A stretch of 64,000 nt of DNA from Tetracentron sinense. Its lineage: Eukaryota > Streptophyta > Magnoliopsida > Trochodendrales > Trochodendraceae. The position numbers were made by a program, and so were the translations under genes. This document shows, one piece after another, positions 33,400 through 45,755 of this stretch (within the stretch, counting starts at the first letter, position 1; the number at the start of each line of letters is the position of its first letter). The stretch spans positions 36,584,875 through 36,648,874 of the forward strand of contig CM026561.1 of the NCBI GenBank assembly GCA_015143295.1, written 5' to 3'. Below the pieces are notes generated by a model. The model saw nothing but the letters and a program-made list of their open reading frames with translations. It was not told the origin of the DNA and ran no database searches.

Positions 33400-36300
33400 A
33401 AGCTAGCAGGTTCGGACTTCTCTCCTCCGCCGATATATAGTCGTCTATTGAAACCTGAAAAGAAGCGTATTTTCTGGTTCTTGGTCGGAGAGGGGTTCGA
33501 TCGCAGATAAATTTTCTTCGCTGGGTTCAGGAGGTAATAAAAAATTAGATCTTCAACTAAGATGGATCTTCTTGAAGGATTTTGATTTGGTTTTATCCTG
33601 ATCAATCATAGGTTCTGTACTGAGATCTAACAGTCTTCTTTGCTTGAGTAGCGTCAATTTTTTATTTAATTTTACTATGCAATTTTGTGTGATATCTGAT
33701 CGTGGATATCTTCGGTTTTTTTTTTTCGAACTTTTGTAGTTGCTAAAGATCTTCGCCGATCTGGTCATTCGAGTCTCTTATCTGAAGATCGGTAAAGAAA
33801 TTAGGATTTTCTCCCTGAAAAGTAGCTTTGAAGACTCGATCTGTTAGGGATTTTGGCATTTCTTGAAAATTTGTTACAATATCTTGTATTTATAACTTTG
33901 ATATCTTTATAAGGCTTGAATTTTGATGGGAAAAGCTCTGATTTAGTGTTTTTTTGGTAATGTTGATAAGATTGTTCGTAATGGAGGCTCGAATTTCATG
34001 ATCAGTGTGATCATTTCTTTTAAAATTTTGATTTTTTTGGGGGAAAACTTAGAATCTGTAATGGAAAGGTATTTTTTCTCAATAATTGATGTTGAAATAC
34101 TTTGTTTTGAAGCCTTTGGTTTTACGATCTATTGGATCGTTTTAATTTTGTGATATTTTGATAAAGTTGTTAGATCTATTATTGACTTTTTGTTTTTGCT
34201 TTTTAGTATGTAGAATTCATTATCTATGATTTTAGATAGAAAGAGATTTAGTTAGGAAAAGCTTTTGGTTCTATAGTTGACTGGCAATATGGTAATTATT
34301 ATCAAGTTTGTTAGCTTAGAGGTATGAAACTGTATGATGTTTCTCAAGTGCTAGCTTTCTTAAGACATACAAGCCATTTTCCATAGATTTTCATTTCTTA
34401 TATGCCTATATTTATCAGGTGCAAAATGCTAGCCTTCGTGGCTCATGAGACAAACTCTCTTGGAGAGAAAGGAAGGGGTTTTTGCTTTTACCGGTTACTT
34501 GTGGAACCAGTTTAGAAACATGATGCTTTCTTTGGGAGGTGGTTGTTGCTTTGAACAGTTGCACTAGTAACCGGTAAAAGCAACCCTTGCGTGTCATATC
34601 CTCTAAGAGAGTTTGATTTGAGCGATTAAGGCTAGCATTCCCCTCTATCAAATACAAGGTTTAGATCTTCCTATGTTGTAATGAATTGAAGTTAAGGATT
34701 GATTCAATATGAAGCCTAGATCTTCATAGAAGACTAATGGTAAGACCCCAGGTCCCCAACACACACTGTGAACTACGTTCATCAGACCCTCACCCTCCCC
34801 TATTGTAATGATTTTGAAGTCTATCAAGTTTTGATCCCTTAGGTTTGTGTGGATCATCAGAATTGGGGGTTTAGATATGGAATTGGGGGATAAAATTTCA
34901 AGTACAATTTATTTTGTTGTTGTTGGAACTCTACATAATATACCAAAATGTTGAAGGTAGTATTGTATTGGACTATGAAAGAATTGAACAAGAACTGATG
35001 TGGATGGATAGGACCTACGAGATGGTGAATTGAACTCTCAATAAAGTCACTGAGTTAGTACCTTATCGATGTTGAATGCATTTCTTTATTTACCTCTAGT
35101 CAAGCAATTTGCTATAGCGCCACGCCAATCACGTCAGTCATTAATTACCCAGTAAACAACAAATTTAAATCACTTTTAAGTGGGGACCGTATTCAAAAGT
35201 GATTTGGCTTAGCCTTAATAGGGCGATTAATGGTTGACGCTATTGGTGCTAGCATTCTCCCTTATTAAATGATGTATTTCTTGCCACATACTGATTTATT
35301 ATCGTTGTAAGTTCATTCCAGGACTATGGATCAAGCTTTTATGTATGAGACTAGCTGCAATTTCTATTTACTTTTTGTTCATTTAAATTTTGAGATATGG
35401 ATGGTGTTTAATTATTAATTCTTGTTCCGAATTTTACTAATCAAAAGACAAAAATATTTGGCAATTATTGAATTCCAACAAAGAATTGCAAAGGAGTCGC
35501 TAAAAGTTTAAAAAAGAGGGGTGGATTTTCAAGTCTAAGTGACGTGGCTAGAATCCTTTCTTTGATCTTTGAGGCTCATACCTCACGCATAGCGTGAGCT
35601 TCAATGCTTGAGGCATATGCCTCATGTGAGCCTCATACTTTTGAGCCTTGAGGCGTTTTCCTTGAGCCTTGAGGCGTAAGCCTATGTGCCTTTTAAAACA
35701 CTGACTGACATAGAGGAAAAAATTGGACTGTTTACAGCCTGCATTCTATTACCGCCTCGGGATATTGCTTTGTTCTCTATCTTTACAATGGTGATCTTAT
35801 TGGTTGCTGAAAAGCATCATATATTTCAATGGTAGATGACACTTGAGTTGGATTCACATATCCATCCTACTCTTTTATTGATAGTTGATTGAAAGAGAAT
35901 TTTGACTACTGTGATATGAGCGCCCTTTATATTTTCCATGAAAGTATTCATTAAGTGAGCTGTAGTAGTGTAGTTGGATTCTTCCAACATTTGGGTATTA
36001 AATAAAGGTGATTGATCTCAAGTTGGCTTTCTTGTATTTTTACTGGGTTCCTTCTATATAGGTCCCACTGTGACCTTACGCAATATAGGTTCTACTAGGA
36101 AGCAAAGAGGAACTATGACTTGTGTGGATTATAAACTGTGTGATTGTATTGATCTACAGATCAGAAAGAGATGTTCTTTTGATTTCATGTATCCAAATTA
36201 CTTGGTAGATAACCCATGTGTTGTAAGTTTGTACAATATCTCCTTAAGGTTTTTGGAGGAGGTGTGAATGTCTGAAATTGGATCTGAAAACGGAACTGAT

Positions 36301-36726
36301 CTGAAACCATTTGGAAAGATCCAAAATATTTGAATTATAGCTACAATGTGGAGTGGCTTGTCAGAAAGCTGAAATAGTTTAAGTTTTCTTGATGTTCTTC
36401 ATAATTCAGGAGGTTCATGCTCTATTTGAGTTTTTTGAGTTTTTAAAGTACATGTTTCCAACAACATAATTTCAGATGTTGCCTTTGACCTGGCAAGCTG
36501 ATTTTTATTTCGAATACCCTGCCCTATTTCACCAATATGCATGTGGTTCTTTGGTTATTAATCCATGACATTTTTTTTAAAACATTGGCTTCCATGCAAT
36601 GTAATTGATAATCCAGATGAGTGATCCAGTTATAGTCTATTTGGGCCAATGTCTTCCTCCTTTCTTGTGTTCAGATTGCTTTGAAGTACTGATCAAGAAC
36701 GAGGATAAGGTGATTGACAAGCGACA
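33400..36726 (+). promoter_or_regulatory. ERD15 copy A 5' region with probable long leader intron
   Basis: Sequence ending TTCGCTGGGTTCAGGAG|GTAATA (about 33533) looks like a leader exon and donor. CTTGTGTTCAG|ATTGCTTTG (36674) looks like the acceptor just before the ATG. ERD15-family genes are known to have leader introns; this one would be about 3.1 kb. No transcript evidence is available. Confidence 0.4.
34424..34640. mobile_element. Hairpin MITE-like element in the leader intron
   Basis: AATGCTAGCCTTCGTGGCTC and its inverted partner near 34630-34640, with GCTTTTACCGGTTACT (34494) and AGTAACCGGTAAAAGC (34566), form a long hairpin. Unit B has the left part, so it predates the duplication. 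Confidence 0.6.
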
Positions 36727-37375
36727 ATGGCAGTTGTGTCAGGAGGAAGATCTACATTGAACCCCGATGCCCCTCTCTTTATTCCTGCAGCCGTCCGTCA
36801 AGTGGAGGATTTCTCACCAGAATGGTGGGAACTGGTGAAGACCTCAACATGGTTCAGCAACTACTGGCTCAACCAACATGAAGAAGAGGAAGAGTTTGAC
36901 TGCAATGCAGATGGTGATGTTGATGGCAGTGACATTGCGAATTTGCTGCCCGAGTCGTTTGATCTTGGCATTGGTGAAGAGTTCCCTAATCTGGAGGCTC
37001 AGTTGGAGGAGTTGGTCCAATCTTCCGAAAAGGAAGCAGCTCTTCTTTTAGCTCTGGAGAAAGAGCGGCTTCCAAATGGTTATCTTTTTGCTCTGGAGAA
37101 GGAGAGGCTTCCAAATGGTATGAATATATTCTTTCCTTGCCGTCTTTGAAACACCATGAAGCATTAAGAGTATCTTAGTGTGTCTGTTTTTGGTGTTTCT
37201 GTTGGAAACAGGCTTGGAAGTGAATGCAGAGGCAATGCTGAAGAGTCTGACCTTGATGAAATCTCCGAAGGAAAGAAGTCCCAAGTCCCTGAAGGAGCCT
37301 GCAAAGTACCGTGAGAAGCCGGCCCAATGCGTGAGCACCAAATGCAGCCCCCTACGCATCCACCAGCCTCGTTGA
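36727..37375 (+). CDS. ERD15: ERD15-like PAM2-motif protein, copy A
   Basis: Exons 36727-37117 and 37212-37375 (GT-AG) encode 184 residues. ERD15 (also CID1 in Arabidopsis) is a small, acidic, stress-induced protein that binds poly(A)-binding protein through a PAM2 motif and dampens abscisic-acid responses. Here PAM2 is LNPDAPLFIP at 11-20, followed by the family block QVEDFSPEWWELV, an acidic middle (EEEEEFDCNADGDVDGSD), LLPESFDLG, and the conserved C-terminus KPAQC...CSPLRIHQPR. The exon-1 tail carries a 39-bp in-frame tandem duplication (ALEKERLPNGYLF then ALEKERLPNG) that the unit-B copy lacks. The frame is open and the gene is probably functional. Confidence 0.92.
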
Positions 37376-38540
37376 AAGAATTTGCCGGAGCTTTGGGTAG
37401 AGCTGCTATGCCAACACCCAACAAAGTAAAATAGACTCTCCTTCTGTACTTTCTGTAACCCAACAAGGTTGCAACTCGTGTTTCCTCTATGTAAAGCAAA
37501 ATAGAAACATTACACTTAAGAAAAATGAACTAAGCATTAGTTTTGTGTGCATGTGTTCATCAATTATTTTCTGCGTCTCACTCATCTCCAAATGTTAAAG
37601 CAATCCTTGCCCCCACTCATCTCCAAATGGTAAAGCTATCCTTGCCCTCCTGAGTCCTCAAGTTAGGTATCTGAATAGATATTGGCGGAGAGAATTTAAA
37701 TAGTAATTTTGCTATCCATTTATAATCAGATATGTATTCGGATAAATATCTGACCAATTATGTAATAAATTATTATTTATATAAATAATATATTTCAAGA
37801 TTATAAAATTAAAATAACCTTACAAATATAACTTTTTACATAGTTTAGTATATTAAATTGTTATTTTTAATATAAATAAAGATAAAATATTAATTTTTTT
37901 ACACTAAAAAATAAAATATTAATTTTCTATTCTAAAATAATATATATTTACATTTTTTTAGATATTAATTTATATTTTAAAATTTTTTAAAGTAATTGAC
38001 TAATCCGATTGTTATCCAAATTTGAATATTTTAATCTATCTGTAAGATATTTTGGTTGTGTATCTGCCTTTTGGGGGAGGTGTGACTCGAATTTGAAGCT
38101 TGGTGTGGCTGTTGAGCACCCCCAATGGGTGCTAACCTCCCTAACCTCGATAGATAAAGGATTAAAAAAAAAAGATTTATTCGAATTAGGATGGTCAGAT
38201 ATGTAATTTGGTACGAATTCAGATATACCATTATTTACTCTGAATTCTCTCCTATTACGGTTCTACCAAATGGTGAAAAAATGGCCCATTGCTATCTATA
38301 AGTCCGGTTTGATTAGGATTTCAATTGCCTAATATAACCTGGTCTCTAAGTGGATGAGGCTCTAGCTGCTTTTGTCTGGGATGTTGCCAAGATAATTAAG
38401 TGAATGGAAGACTGGTAACAAAGAGATAATTAAACAAAACAAAACAAAAATTAGAAAGAAAATATAAAAAAAAAACTTTTAATCCTAACTCTCTTAGGTG
38501 AAGCCGAAGGATTGTCCAAAAATCAATGTCTGAGCATGAA
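37376..38540. other. ERD15 copy A 3' flank and spacer
   Basis: The 3' UTR matches unit B only to about 37435 (47915 in unit B). The rest is AT-rich. A block ending in an A-run (GATAGATAAAGGATTAAAAA, about 38147-38170) could be a SINE or LINE tail but lacks clear boxes. Confidence 0.45.
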
Positions 38541-38672
38541 TAAATTAATATTTGTATAGAATATTGTTTTATAATTTAATAATAATATGCTTGTATTATT
38601 ATTAAATAAATTAATATTTGTGTAGAATATTGTTTTATAATATAATAATAATATGCTTATATTATTAATATT
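38541..38672. repeat. 66-bp tandem duplication
   Basis: TAAATTAATATTTGT...TTATTAT occurs twice back to back with four or five substitutions. Confidence 0.85.
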
Positions 38673-38691
38673 ATTATTTTTTTCCAAGTGA

Positions 38692-38826
38692 GGAGTATCT
38701 CAGTAAATGCCAAACTAATCTCGTAACCCCCATGAGACCCATACCACAAGCCCCATGAGACGTTACGAGAGGGACTCGCTCTGAGTTTACGGTTCACCGA
38801 CCATTGAGCTACCCCTCGTGGGTGTT
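38692..38826 (-). mobile_element. tRNA-derived SINE-like sequence
   Basis: On the minus strand the head reads GGGGTAGCTCAATGG (A-box-like, 38801-38815) with a B-box-like GAGCGAGTCCC (38771-38781). A body with GGGGCTTGTGGTATGGG follows and ends in an A-run. The head and the GGTATGGGTCTCATGGG phrase resemble the Au SINE type as I remember it. Confidence 0.55.
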
Positions 38827-39310
38827 ATAATATGCTTTCATTACAATCGTGTAAAAATTGACTCCCAGTTACGAGTCAAGCTCTGGCTTAGTTCAGCTGA
38901 AACTGAAATACAGGTTTACCGCCACCCACGCATAACTTAGTTCAGCTTCAACCTTTGAACAAAGGAAGTACTTTAAAATCCAATAGCTTAAATAACGGTA
39001 ATCTAACCACTAAATCTCTAAATTGCAATCAAATGATAATATGGTGGGACCAAAAAACATATATCAATTGAAGATTTTGTGAAATACTTTGTTAGTGCTA
39101 TGCCGCTTAATGCGACGAGCATATGGTATTCTTTATGGTATTCTTTAGAACAGTGATAGGCGTACCCATTTAGAAACCTAAGGCTGGACTTCATTGGTCC
39201 AACACCCCCTCTTAATTTCCCTATTCTTTATCTTTATAAAAGGCAAACGAATAGTTCACTCTGTGCTCTCACCGTGCATTGTGTGGACTTTAACACCTAT
39301 TGTGAGCATC

Positions 39311-39727
39311 TTAGATCATCTCCAACGGTGTGTTATATCATTTTTTGTTGCTATATCATATAGCATTGGGATGAAAAATTGGTTTCTAATTGGCACAAAG
39401 AATAACATATGATATAATTTGACACATCATTTGACTCATTAATTTTTGTTGAATATTTACTATTTTGTCCTCTAGTAGTTAATTTTTTTTACCATAATGG
39501 CTATGTTTGGTTTTTTTCACTATTTTTTCTCCCACAGTTATAAATTTTTTTACCATTTTACCATATAATCCTTGATTTTTTTTACGAAAATATTAATTCT
39601 ATTTTTAAATATTAAAAAAAAAAATTTAATGGGTGAATCCTAAAGGTGGGTGAATCTTAACTACAATTAAGAGGTCTCAAAAAAAGTGAAAAAAAAAAGA
39701 AATTAACACAGACCATTGGGGTTGCAT
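39311..39727. mobile_element. Possible PIF/Harbinger MITE
   Basis: The left end after TTA reads GATCATCTCCAACGGTGTG. A weaker inverted partner, CCATTGGGGTTGC, lies at about 39715. The interior contains a remnant of the MITE core (GGTGAATCTTAACTACAAT). Borders are uncertain. Confidence 0.35.
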
Positions 39728-40249
39728 TTGCCAAATATGACATTTCGACATTAAAATGTACCAAATTTATAATTGACACGGCCAAATATAGCACATACCG
39801 TTAGAGATATCATTCATGCAAGCTACACACTTCCTACCGATGTGGGAGTGGGACTATCTTTATTCTCCACAGCTCTAATTTTCTGTCCAAACCCTCCTCC
39901 GTTTGAATTTCTGTCTCCTTTCATGTCTTCCTCCTTCATTTTCGACTATCTCTTTCTCTCTTAGGGTTTCAAATCCCTAAATTTCACTTTTTTAATTCTT
40001 TTTGTTGTAAGATTCTGAATTCTAGGGTTTATGTTCAACGATTACTCATTATTTTCTTATTCTCTGCAATTTTATTTCGTTACAAGATATTGGGTTGTGA
40101 TTTTCCTAATTTGTTTGTGCTGGAAGCAATCGGAAAGCAAGAAAAAAAGGTACTAATTTTTAAATTGCTTTGATTATACTTCCTCTTTTGGATTTAAACA
40201 ATTTTAAGAAGAGGAATTAATGGATTTGATAAAAAATTTTAATTTGCAG

Positions 40250-41123
40250 ATGGAGTCTCTTTACTCAGAGCTCTATGATAAGTACAAGAAACTCAAGGTT
40301 TTCAGCGCTTTGCAACTAATTTCATTTTTTTTTCTAACAGAAGTCTTCTTCTTTTTTCACACAGTTTCTTCTTTGAATGGATAGTAGATGGCATGCTGCT
40401 CTTTTCTTTTCTTTCTTTTTCTTTTTTTTTTCTTGATTTAGTTATCAATTCTGTGTTTAGACGAGGAAGGAATCTGAAATGGAGCCGCTCAATCATGACC
40501 AAGAAATAAATTTTATGAATTGTGTGTCTGGTAGGTACTTTTTTTCATCTGTGCTTACATTATTTTATCTTAATCTTATACATGTTTTGGTATATTATTA
40601 GCCTAATATATGTTACCCGGAAATGGTTATGGTTTATATGTTAAGAGTTGCAAACTTGGATTATAGGGATACAGCCATATAAGTTTTGAATTTATAAGTA
40701 TAGTTTTTAAATGTAAAATTTCCTGGGTTTAATTTAGCCAGCTTACTACAAGTATAGAGCTATGGTGAAAATGAAGATTTCTAGCTTTCTGGGAACTAAA
40801 GTGCTTCCTTTTCTTTTTCTCTTTTGTTATTTTGCGTCTTTTTTCAGCTGCAGAGGATCTGATAGAACACATGAGAAATGAAAATGATAGGTTACATGCG
40901 CAAATAAATGACTTGACAAATGAATTGGGTTCAATTAGGCATGAATTTTCCAAACCTATTGACTAATTCATTTCATTCTTTTTTTTTTTCTTTTTTTTTC
41001 TTTTATTTTTTTCAAGTTTGTATAAATTATGGAATTTTAAGGCATATGCTATCTGTTGCAGATCTGCAAAAGATGGACAATGTGCTGAGTACCAAAAGCT
41101 TCTGATGGAAGAGAATCAAAAGA
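40250..41123 (+). CDS. Coiled-coil protein gene, exons 1-4 only (copy A)
   Basis: Exons 40250-40297, 40461-40530, 40848-40938 and 41062-41123 join in frame into 90 residues: MESLYSELYDKYKKLK, TRKESEMEPLNHDQEINF..., AAEDLIEHMRNENDRLHAQI..., SAKDGQCAEYQKLLMEENQK. The composition and heptad-like leucines indicate a coiled coil. I do not recognise a named family. The third intron needs a GC donor (AG|GCATGA) to keep frame. The last exon ends in an open donor (A|GTAAGC), but no exon 5 is found before the duplication border, so this is a truncated gene. A PIF/Harbinger element sits in the following intron. Whether it is transcribed is unknown. Confidence 0.7.
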
Positions 41124-41662
41124 GTAAGCAATAGTTTTTTTTGGATAAATGTTGATTCTTAACTCTCAAACGTTGTGGGTTTGCATCCAAACAAACTATC
41201 CCAGATAAAAAAAATAAAGAAATTGCTGCATGCTCAAGGAAATAGGAACCATACTTAGACCATCTCCAATGCATCTCCATATATGGAGATCCATCTTCAA
41301 AAACCCACTCCAACCAGTCTCCATATGTATCCATCTCCAAATTGCTATAGTGAATCTCCATATATGGAGATGAGAGAGAAAATGGAGATCACATCTCCAA
41401 AACACTATTCATCCACATAGAATTCCGTTTGTGTCCCTTTTTAGTCATTCAATTTTTTTTTAAATGTCATTTTTGTCCTTCTGATTTTTTTTTAAAAATT
41501 CTCATTTTATATTGAAATTATTTTTATGTTTTTTTTAATTTTTAAATTAATTCATCAATAAATTTTTTTAAAAAAATCATTTAAATCAACTCATCTCTAA
41601 TTCTCTACCATTGGAAATTATCATAACCAACTAAAGCTTCAACGTGAACAACAATCTAAAGA

Positions 41663-42028
41663 TTACATAGAGAATGATCTTTTAGGTTGATCATCCACTA
41701 ATATTTCATGGAGAAAGATCTGGGTCAAATGGAGCATCACCATGTCTTTCCCACAAATGCTCAAACAATGATTTTCGAAGTGCATAGCTAGCCTCCTTAT
41801 TTTTAATTTGCCGATGTCGAGCAAGGAACTACTGGAATCGTTCTGTTTCACCATCCACCATATCGACATTTGGATTGAGTGTTATATTAGAATCGACAAC
41901 ATTCTCATAATCATCACCTTCATCCTCAACGATCATGTTGTGCATTATAATACATGCAGACATAATATCATGTAGTACATGTTTATCCCCAATGGATCTT
42001 TGGCAAGTCTTGTCCATCAAGCACAAGA
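41663..42028 (-). pseudogene. PIF/Harbinger DDE transposase, C-terminal remnant
   Basis: The minus strand reads CQRSIGDKHVLHDIMSACII and MHNMIVEDEGDDYEN, then after a frame break QFLARHRQIKNKEASYALRK and EHLWERHG. This is the tail of the DDE_Tnp_4-type transposase of plant Harbinger elements (ACIIMHNMIVEDE is its hallmark). The catalytic region is absent. Confidence 0.88.
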
Positions 42029-42204
42029 CTTAAGAAATCCATAACTTCTCATGTTAAATGTAAAGTATAACTCATTTTAACCATTAGATTCATCAACACC
42101 CACAACAAATACTCTATAAATAGTGGCATATTTCTCCGTCAAAATTACAACTCTTTCTCTTTCAATACTATAATCTTCTTCTTATTCAACCTCTCTCTAT
42201 AGAA

Positions 42205-43312
42205 ATGCTATCAAGCATGAATTTCCCTCAGTCGGTTGGACAGAGTTCCGGTGCAAAGTCTACGACTCGTGGTCGAGCATTCTCAATTGAAGAAGACAAG
42301 ATTTTATGTAAAACATGGCTTGAGATTTCTCAAAATCTCATACCTGGGGCCAATCAAAAAAAAGATAAATTATGGGAGCGTATTTTTGAAATTTTTGAAA
42401 GTCGTAGGCCCAACTATGGCCAAGCGCCTCGAACATTGAAGTCTCTCCAATGTCGTATGTGTTCGATTATGAAGGTCATCAACAAATTCCGGGGATGCAT
42501 TCGTCAAGTTGAAAATCTTAATCCAAGTGGTGCTTCTGAGTTAGATATTGTAAGTATTTATTCAATTAGTTATGAAAAATGCAATTATATACTTACTCGA
42601 TTATTTATAAGAATAAAAAAATTAACATCTTTTGTACTATTTGTAGTTGAGTAATGCCAAAGTCCTATTTGCGCAAGATCCGGATGAGAAAAAAGGGTTT
42701 TTATTTGATCATTTGTGGCCCATCCTTAAGGATGCCGAGAAATGGGCTAATCCCATTCCCAAACAACGACAACTATTTGAGTACTCTGAAGGGTCTGAAA
42801 CGAGGACTCCTACATCCAAATCTCCGAGAACGCCATCATTTGTTGACTTGAATGCTGACGAAGATGAACAAACGTCAATTGAAGTGTGTGCTGATTCTTC
42901 TGGTCGCCCTATGAGAAGGAAAAAAGAAAATATGAGAAAGAGGCGAGCAGCTGACAAGAGTGAGCTCATTGTTGGTATGTTCGAGAAAAATGGTGCAATC
43001 CTTGAGACTTTGAAAAGAGGAGAAATAAAAAGGAATGAACGATTTGCTCAAATGAATAATGATGCGACTATACGTTACAATGTTATGATGTTACAAGCTG
43101 AAAATGAGCGTAACAAGTTAAAACTTCGACGTGAAAGACAAGAGAGAGATTTTATGGAGAAAGACCTTAATTCTATAAGCGATCCAGTCGAACGTGAATA
43201 TTTTCGAGGCAAGAAATTGGAAATTGTTGAAAAAATGGCTCGTCATTCCCAAGTAGGTGGATCATCCACTACCTTTAGTCAGTATCAAGGTGGATACGGG
43301 GGAGAGAGATGA
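42205..43312 (+). CDS. PIF/Harbinger ORF1, Myb/SANT-like DNA-binding protein
   Basis: Two exons, 42205-42549 and 42647-43312 (GT-AG), give an uninterrupted 336-residue protein. In plant PIF/Harbinger elements ORF1 encodes a Myb/SANT-like partner needed with the transposase for nuclear entry and DNA binding. The N-terminal trihelix-like part (RGRAFSIEEDKILCKTWLEI, LWERIFEIFESRRP, LQCRMCSIMKVINKFRGC) is followed by the NAM-associated C-terminal type of domain (FLFDHLWPILKDAEKW, basic RPMRRKKENMRKRR, then a charged helix). It is open throughout, unlike the broken transposase beside it. Confidence 0.85.
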
Positions 43313-45730
43313 CTTACCACCTTACAAACACTTGTAATTTTTGTTTTGTTAATCTAGTGATTGTGATTCCACTAGTCTTGTTTTAATGTATTTTTGACAC
43401 TTTTTAAAAAAAATTAAAAGATGCAACTTAACTATTCTTCTTTAAAAATGCTCATTTCGTACAGTAAATTATTTATTTTTAATCAAGAGTGGCAATTTTG
43501 TGTGCCAGTTCTTTAGTTTTGGAGGCAAAAGTGGTGAATAAGTTAGTTTGCGAGGAAAAGTGGGGAAGGAAACATATGAATTGTTTTTTTATAAAAAAAT
43601 TAATAAATAGTGATTTAGAGATTGAATAGTGTATTGGGGATGGGGTGGGTTGGAAAAAATTTTAGTGGGGCCTAACATCTCCAAATTTGGAGAAGATGCC
43701 GACTTGGAGATGGATTATGGAGACTTGCGTTGGAGATGCTCTTACTAAGAAGCTCCTTTCATGTTACCTTATATCTCAGCATGGTTATTTTTCTTTTCTT
43801 TACTTTTTTTTTATCGCAATATTCCAGCTTGGCTATTCTCAATGGTATGAAGTGGAATTTTCAAACAAAGTCTGCACATGTTGAAGCTCACTAGTATGAA
43901 GTACACTTTTATCACTTTCAGTTTAATTGGTTACAGCGTTACTGGTTTTAATAATGGTTAAATTGAGTTCAATTTTCTACTATGACTAGCCTATTGTAGA
44001 TATAATTGAGACATCTTAATTCAACTTTTTTTTGTTACATACATAGTAACAAAATTCTCCGAATTGTTTTTAAAAAATCGCAAATTATTCCCGAACAAAT
44101 AGGTTCAGTAATCCCAAATCTTTAGGTTGGGAGTGCGAAGCTAGCAGGTTTGGACTTCTCTTCTCCGCCTATATGGTCGTCTATTGAAACCTGAAAAGAA
44201 GCATATCTTCTGGTTCTTGGTCAGAGAGGGGTATGATTGCAGATAAATTTTCTTCGTTGGGTTCAGGAAGTAATAAAAAAATAGATCTTCAACTAAGATG
44301 GATCTTCTTGAAGGATTTTGATTTGGTTTTATCCTGATCAATCATAGGTTCTGTTATGAGATCTAACATTCTTATTTTCTTGAGTAGCATCAAATTTTGA
44401 TTTAATTTTACTATGCAATTTTGTGTGATTATCTAATCGTGGATATCTTCAGTTTTTTTGTGTATCTTATGAACTTTTGCAGTTACTAAAGATCTTTGCT
44501 GATCTGGTCATTCGAGTCTCTGATCTGAAGATCAGTAAAGAAATTGATTTTTTTCCCCCGAAAAGTAGCTTTGAAGACTCTATCTTTTAAGGATTTTGGC
44601 ATTTCTTGAAGAGTTGTTACAATATCTTGTATTTATAACTTTGATATCTTAAAAAGGCTTGAATTTTGATGGGAAAAGCTCTGAATTTAGTTTTTTTGGG
44701 TAATATTGATGAGATTGTTCGTAATGGAGGTTCGAATTTCATGATCAGTGTGATCATTTCTTTTAAAATTTTGATTTTTTGGGGGGAAAACTTAGAATCT
44801 GTAATGGAAAGGTATTTTTTCTCAATAATTGATGTTGAAATAGTTTGTTTTGAAGCCTGTGGTTTTACGATCGCATGGTATTGGATCTTATAATTTTGTG
44901 TTATTTTGATAAAGATGATAGATCTATTATTGACTTTTTTTTTTTTTTACTTTTTAGTATGTAGAATTCATTATCTATGATTTTAGATACAAAGAGATTT
45001 GGTTATTGGAAAGGCTTTTGGTTTTATAGTTGACTGGCAATATGGTAATTGTTATCAAGTTTTTTAGCTTAGAGGTATGAAACTGTATGATGTTTTCTCA
45101 AGTGCTAGCTTTCTTAGGACACACAAGCCTTTTTCCATAGATTTTCATTTCTTATATGCTTATATTTATCTGGTGCGAAATGTTAGCCTTCGTGGCTCAT
45201 GAAACAAACTCTCTTGGAGAGAATGGAACGGGCTTTTGCTTTTACCGGTTACTTATGGAACCAGTTTTAGAAACATGATGCTTTCTTTGGGAGGTGGTTG
45301 TTGCTTTAAACAGTTGGCCTGCCGGTAAAAGCAACACTTACGTGTCATTAATTTTATCCAGTAAACAGCAAATTCAAATCACTTTTAAGTGGGGACCGTA
45401 GCCAAAAGTTTGTTTGGCTTGCCTTTAATGGGGCGATTGATGGTTGACGCGATTGGTGCTAGCATTCCCCCTTATTAAATAATGTATTTCTTGCCCCCTG
45501 CTGATTTATTATTGTTGTAAGTTCATTCCAGGACTATGGATCAAGCTTTTATGTATGGGTCAAGCTGCGATTTCTATTTACTTTTTGTTCATATAAATTT
45601 GGAAACATGGATGGTGTTTAATTATTAATTCTTGTGCCAAATTTTACTAATCAAAAGACAAAAATATTTGGCAATTATTGAGTTCCAACAAAGAATTGCA
45701 AAGGAATCGCGAAAAGTTCAAAAAAAAAAA

Positions 45731-45755
45731 GGGGGGGGGGGGGGGGGGGGGGGGG
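45731..45755. repeat. 25-base poly-G run after a poly-A run
   Basis: A11 followed by G25; unit A at the same place has only TTTAAAAAAGAGGGGTGG. The length may be a sequencing or assembly artefact. Confidence 0.8.

Larger units (their letters stand above)
41258..43741 (+). mobile_element. PIF/Harbinger element, deleted in the transposase
   Basis: The ends GACCATCTCCAATGC and, inverted, GAGCATCTCCAACGC are flanked by TTA (41255-41257 and 43742-43744). Unit B carries the empty site, CATACTTACCTAGAAG (61081-61096), with a single TTA. Two divergent genes lie inside: ORF1 on plus, and the C-terminal end of the DDE transposase on minus. At 2,484 bp it is shorter than complete elements because most of the transposase is gone. 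Confidence 0.92.
33353..43862 (+). repeat. Segmental duplication unit A (ERD15 + coiled-coil gene 5' part)
   Basis: Homology with unit B begins at CGAACAAATAGGTTCAGTAA (33355) and at the matching position 44093. It continues through the ERD15 gene, the spacer (for example AATTGCAATCAAATGATAAT at about 39015 against 49162) and exons 1-4 of the coiled-coil gene, up to GGTATGAAGTGGA (about 43857). The PIF/Harbinger element (41258-43741) is private to this unit. Confidence 0.85.
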
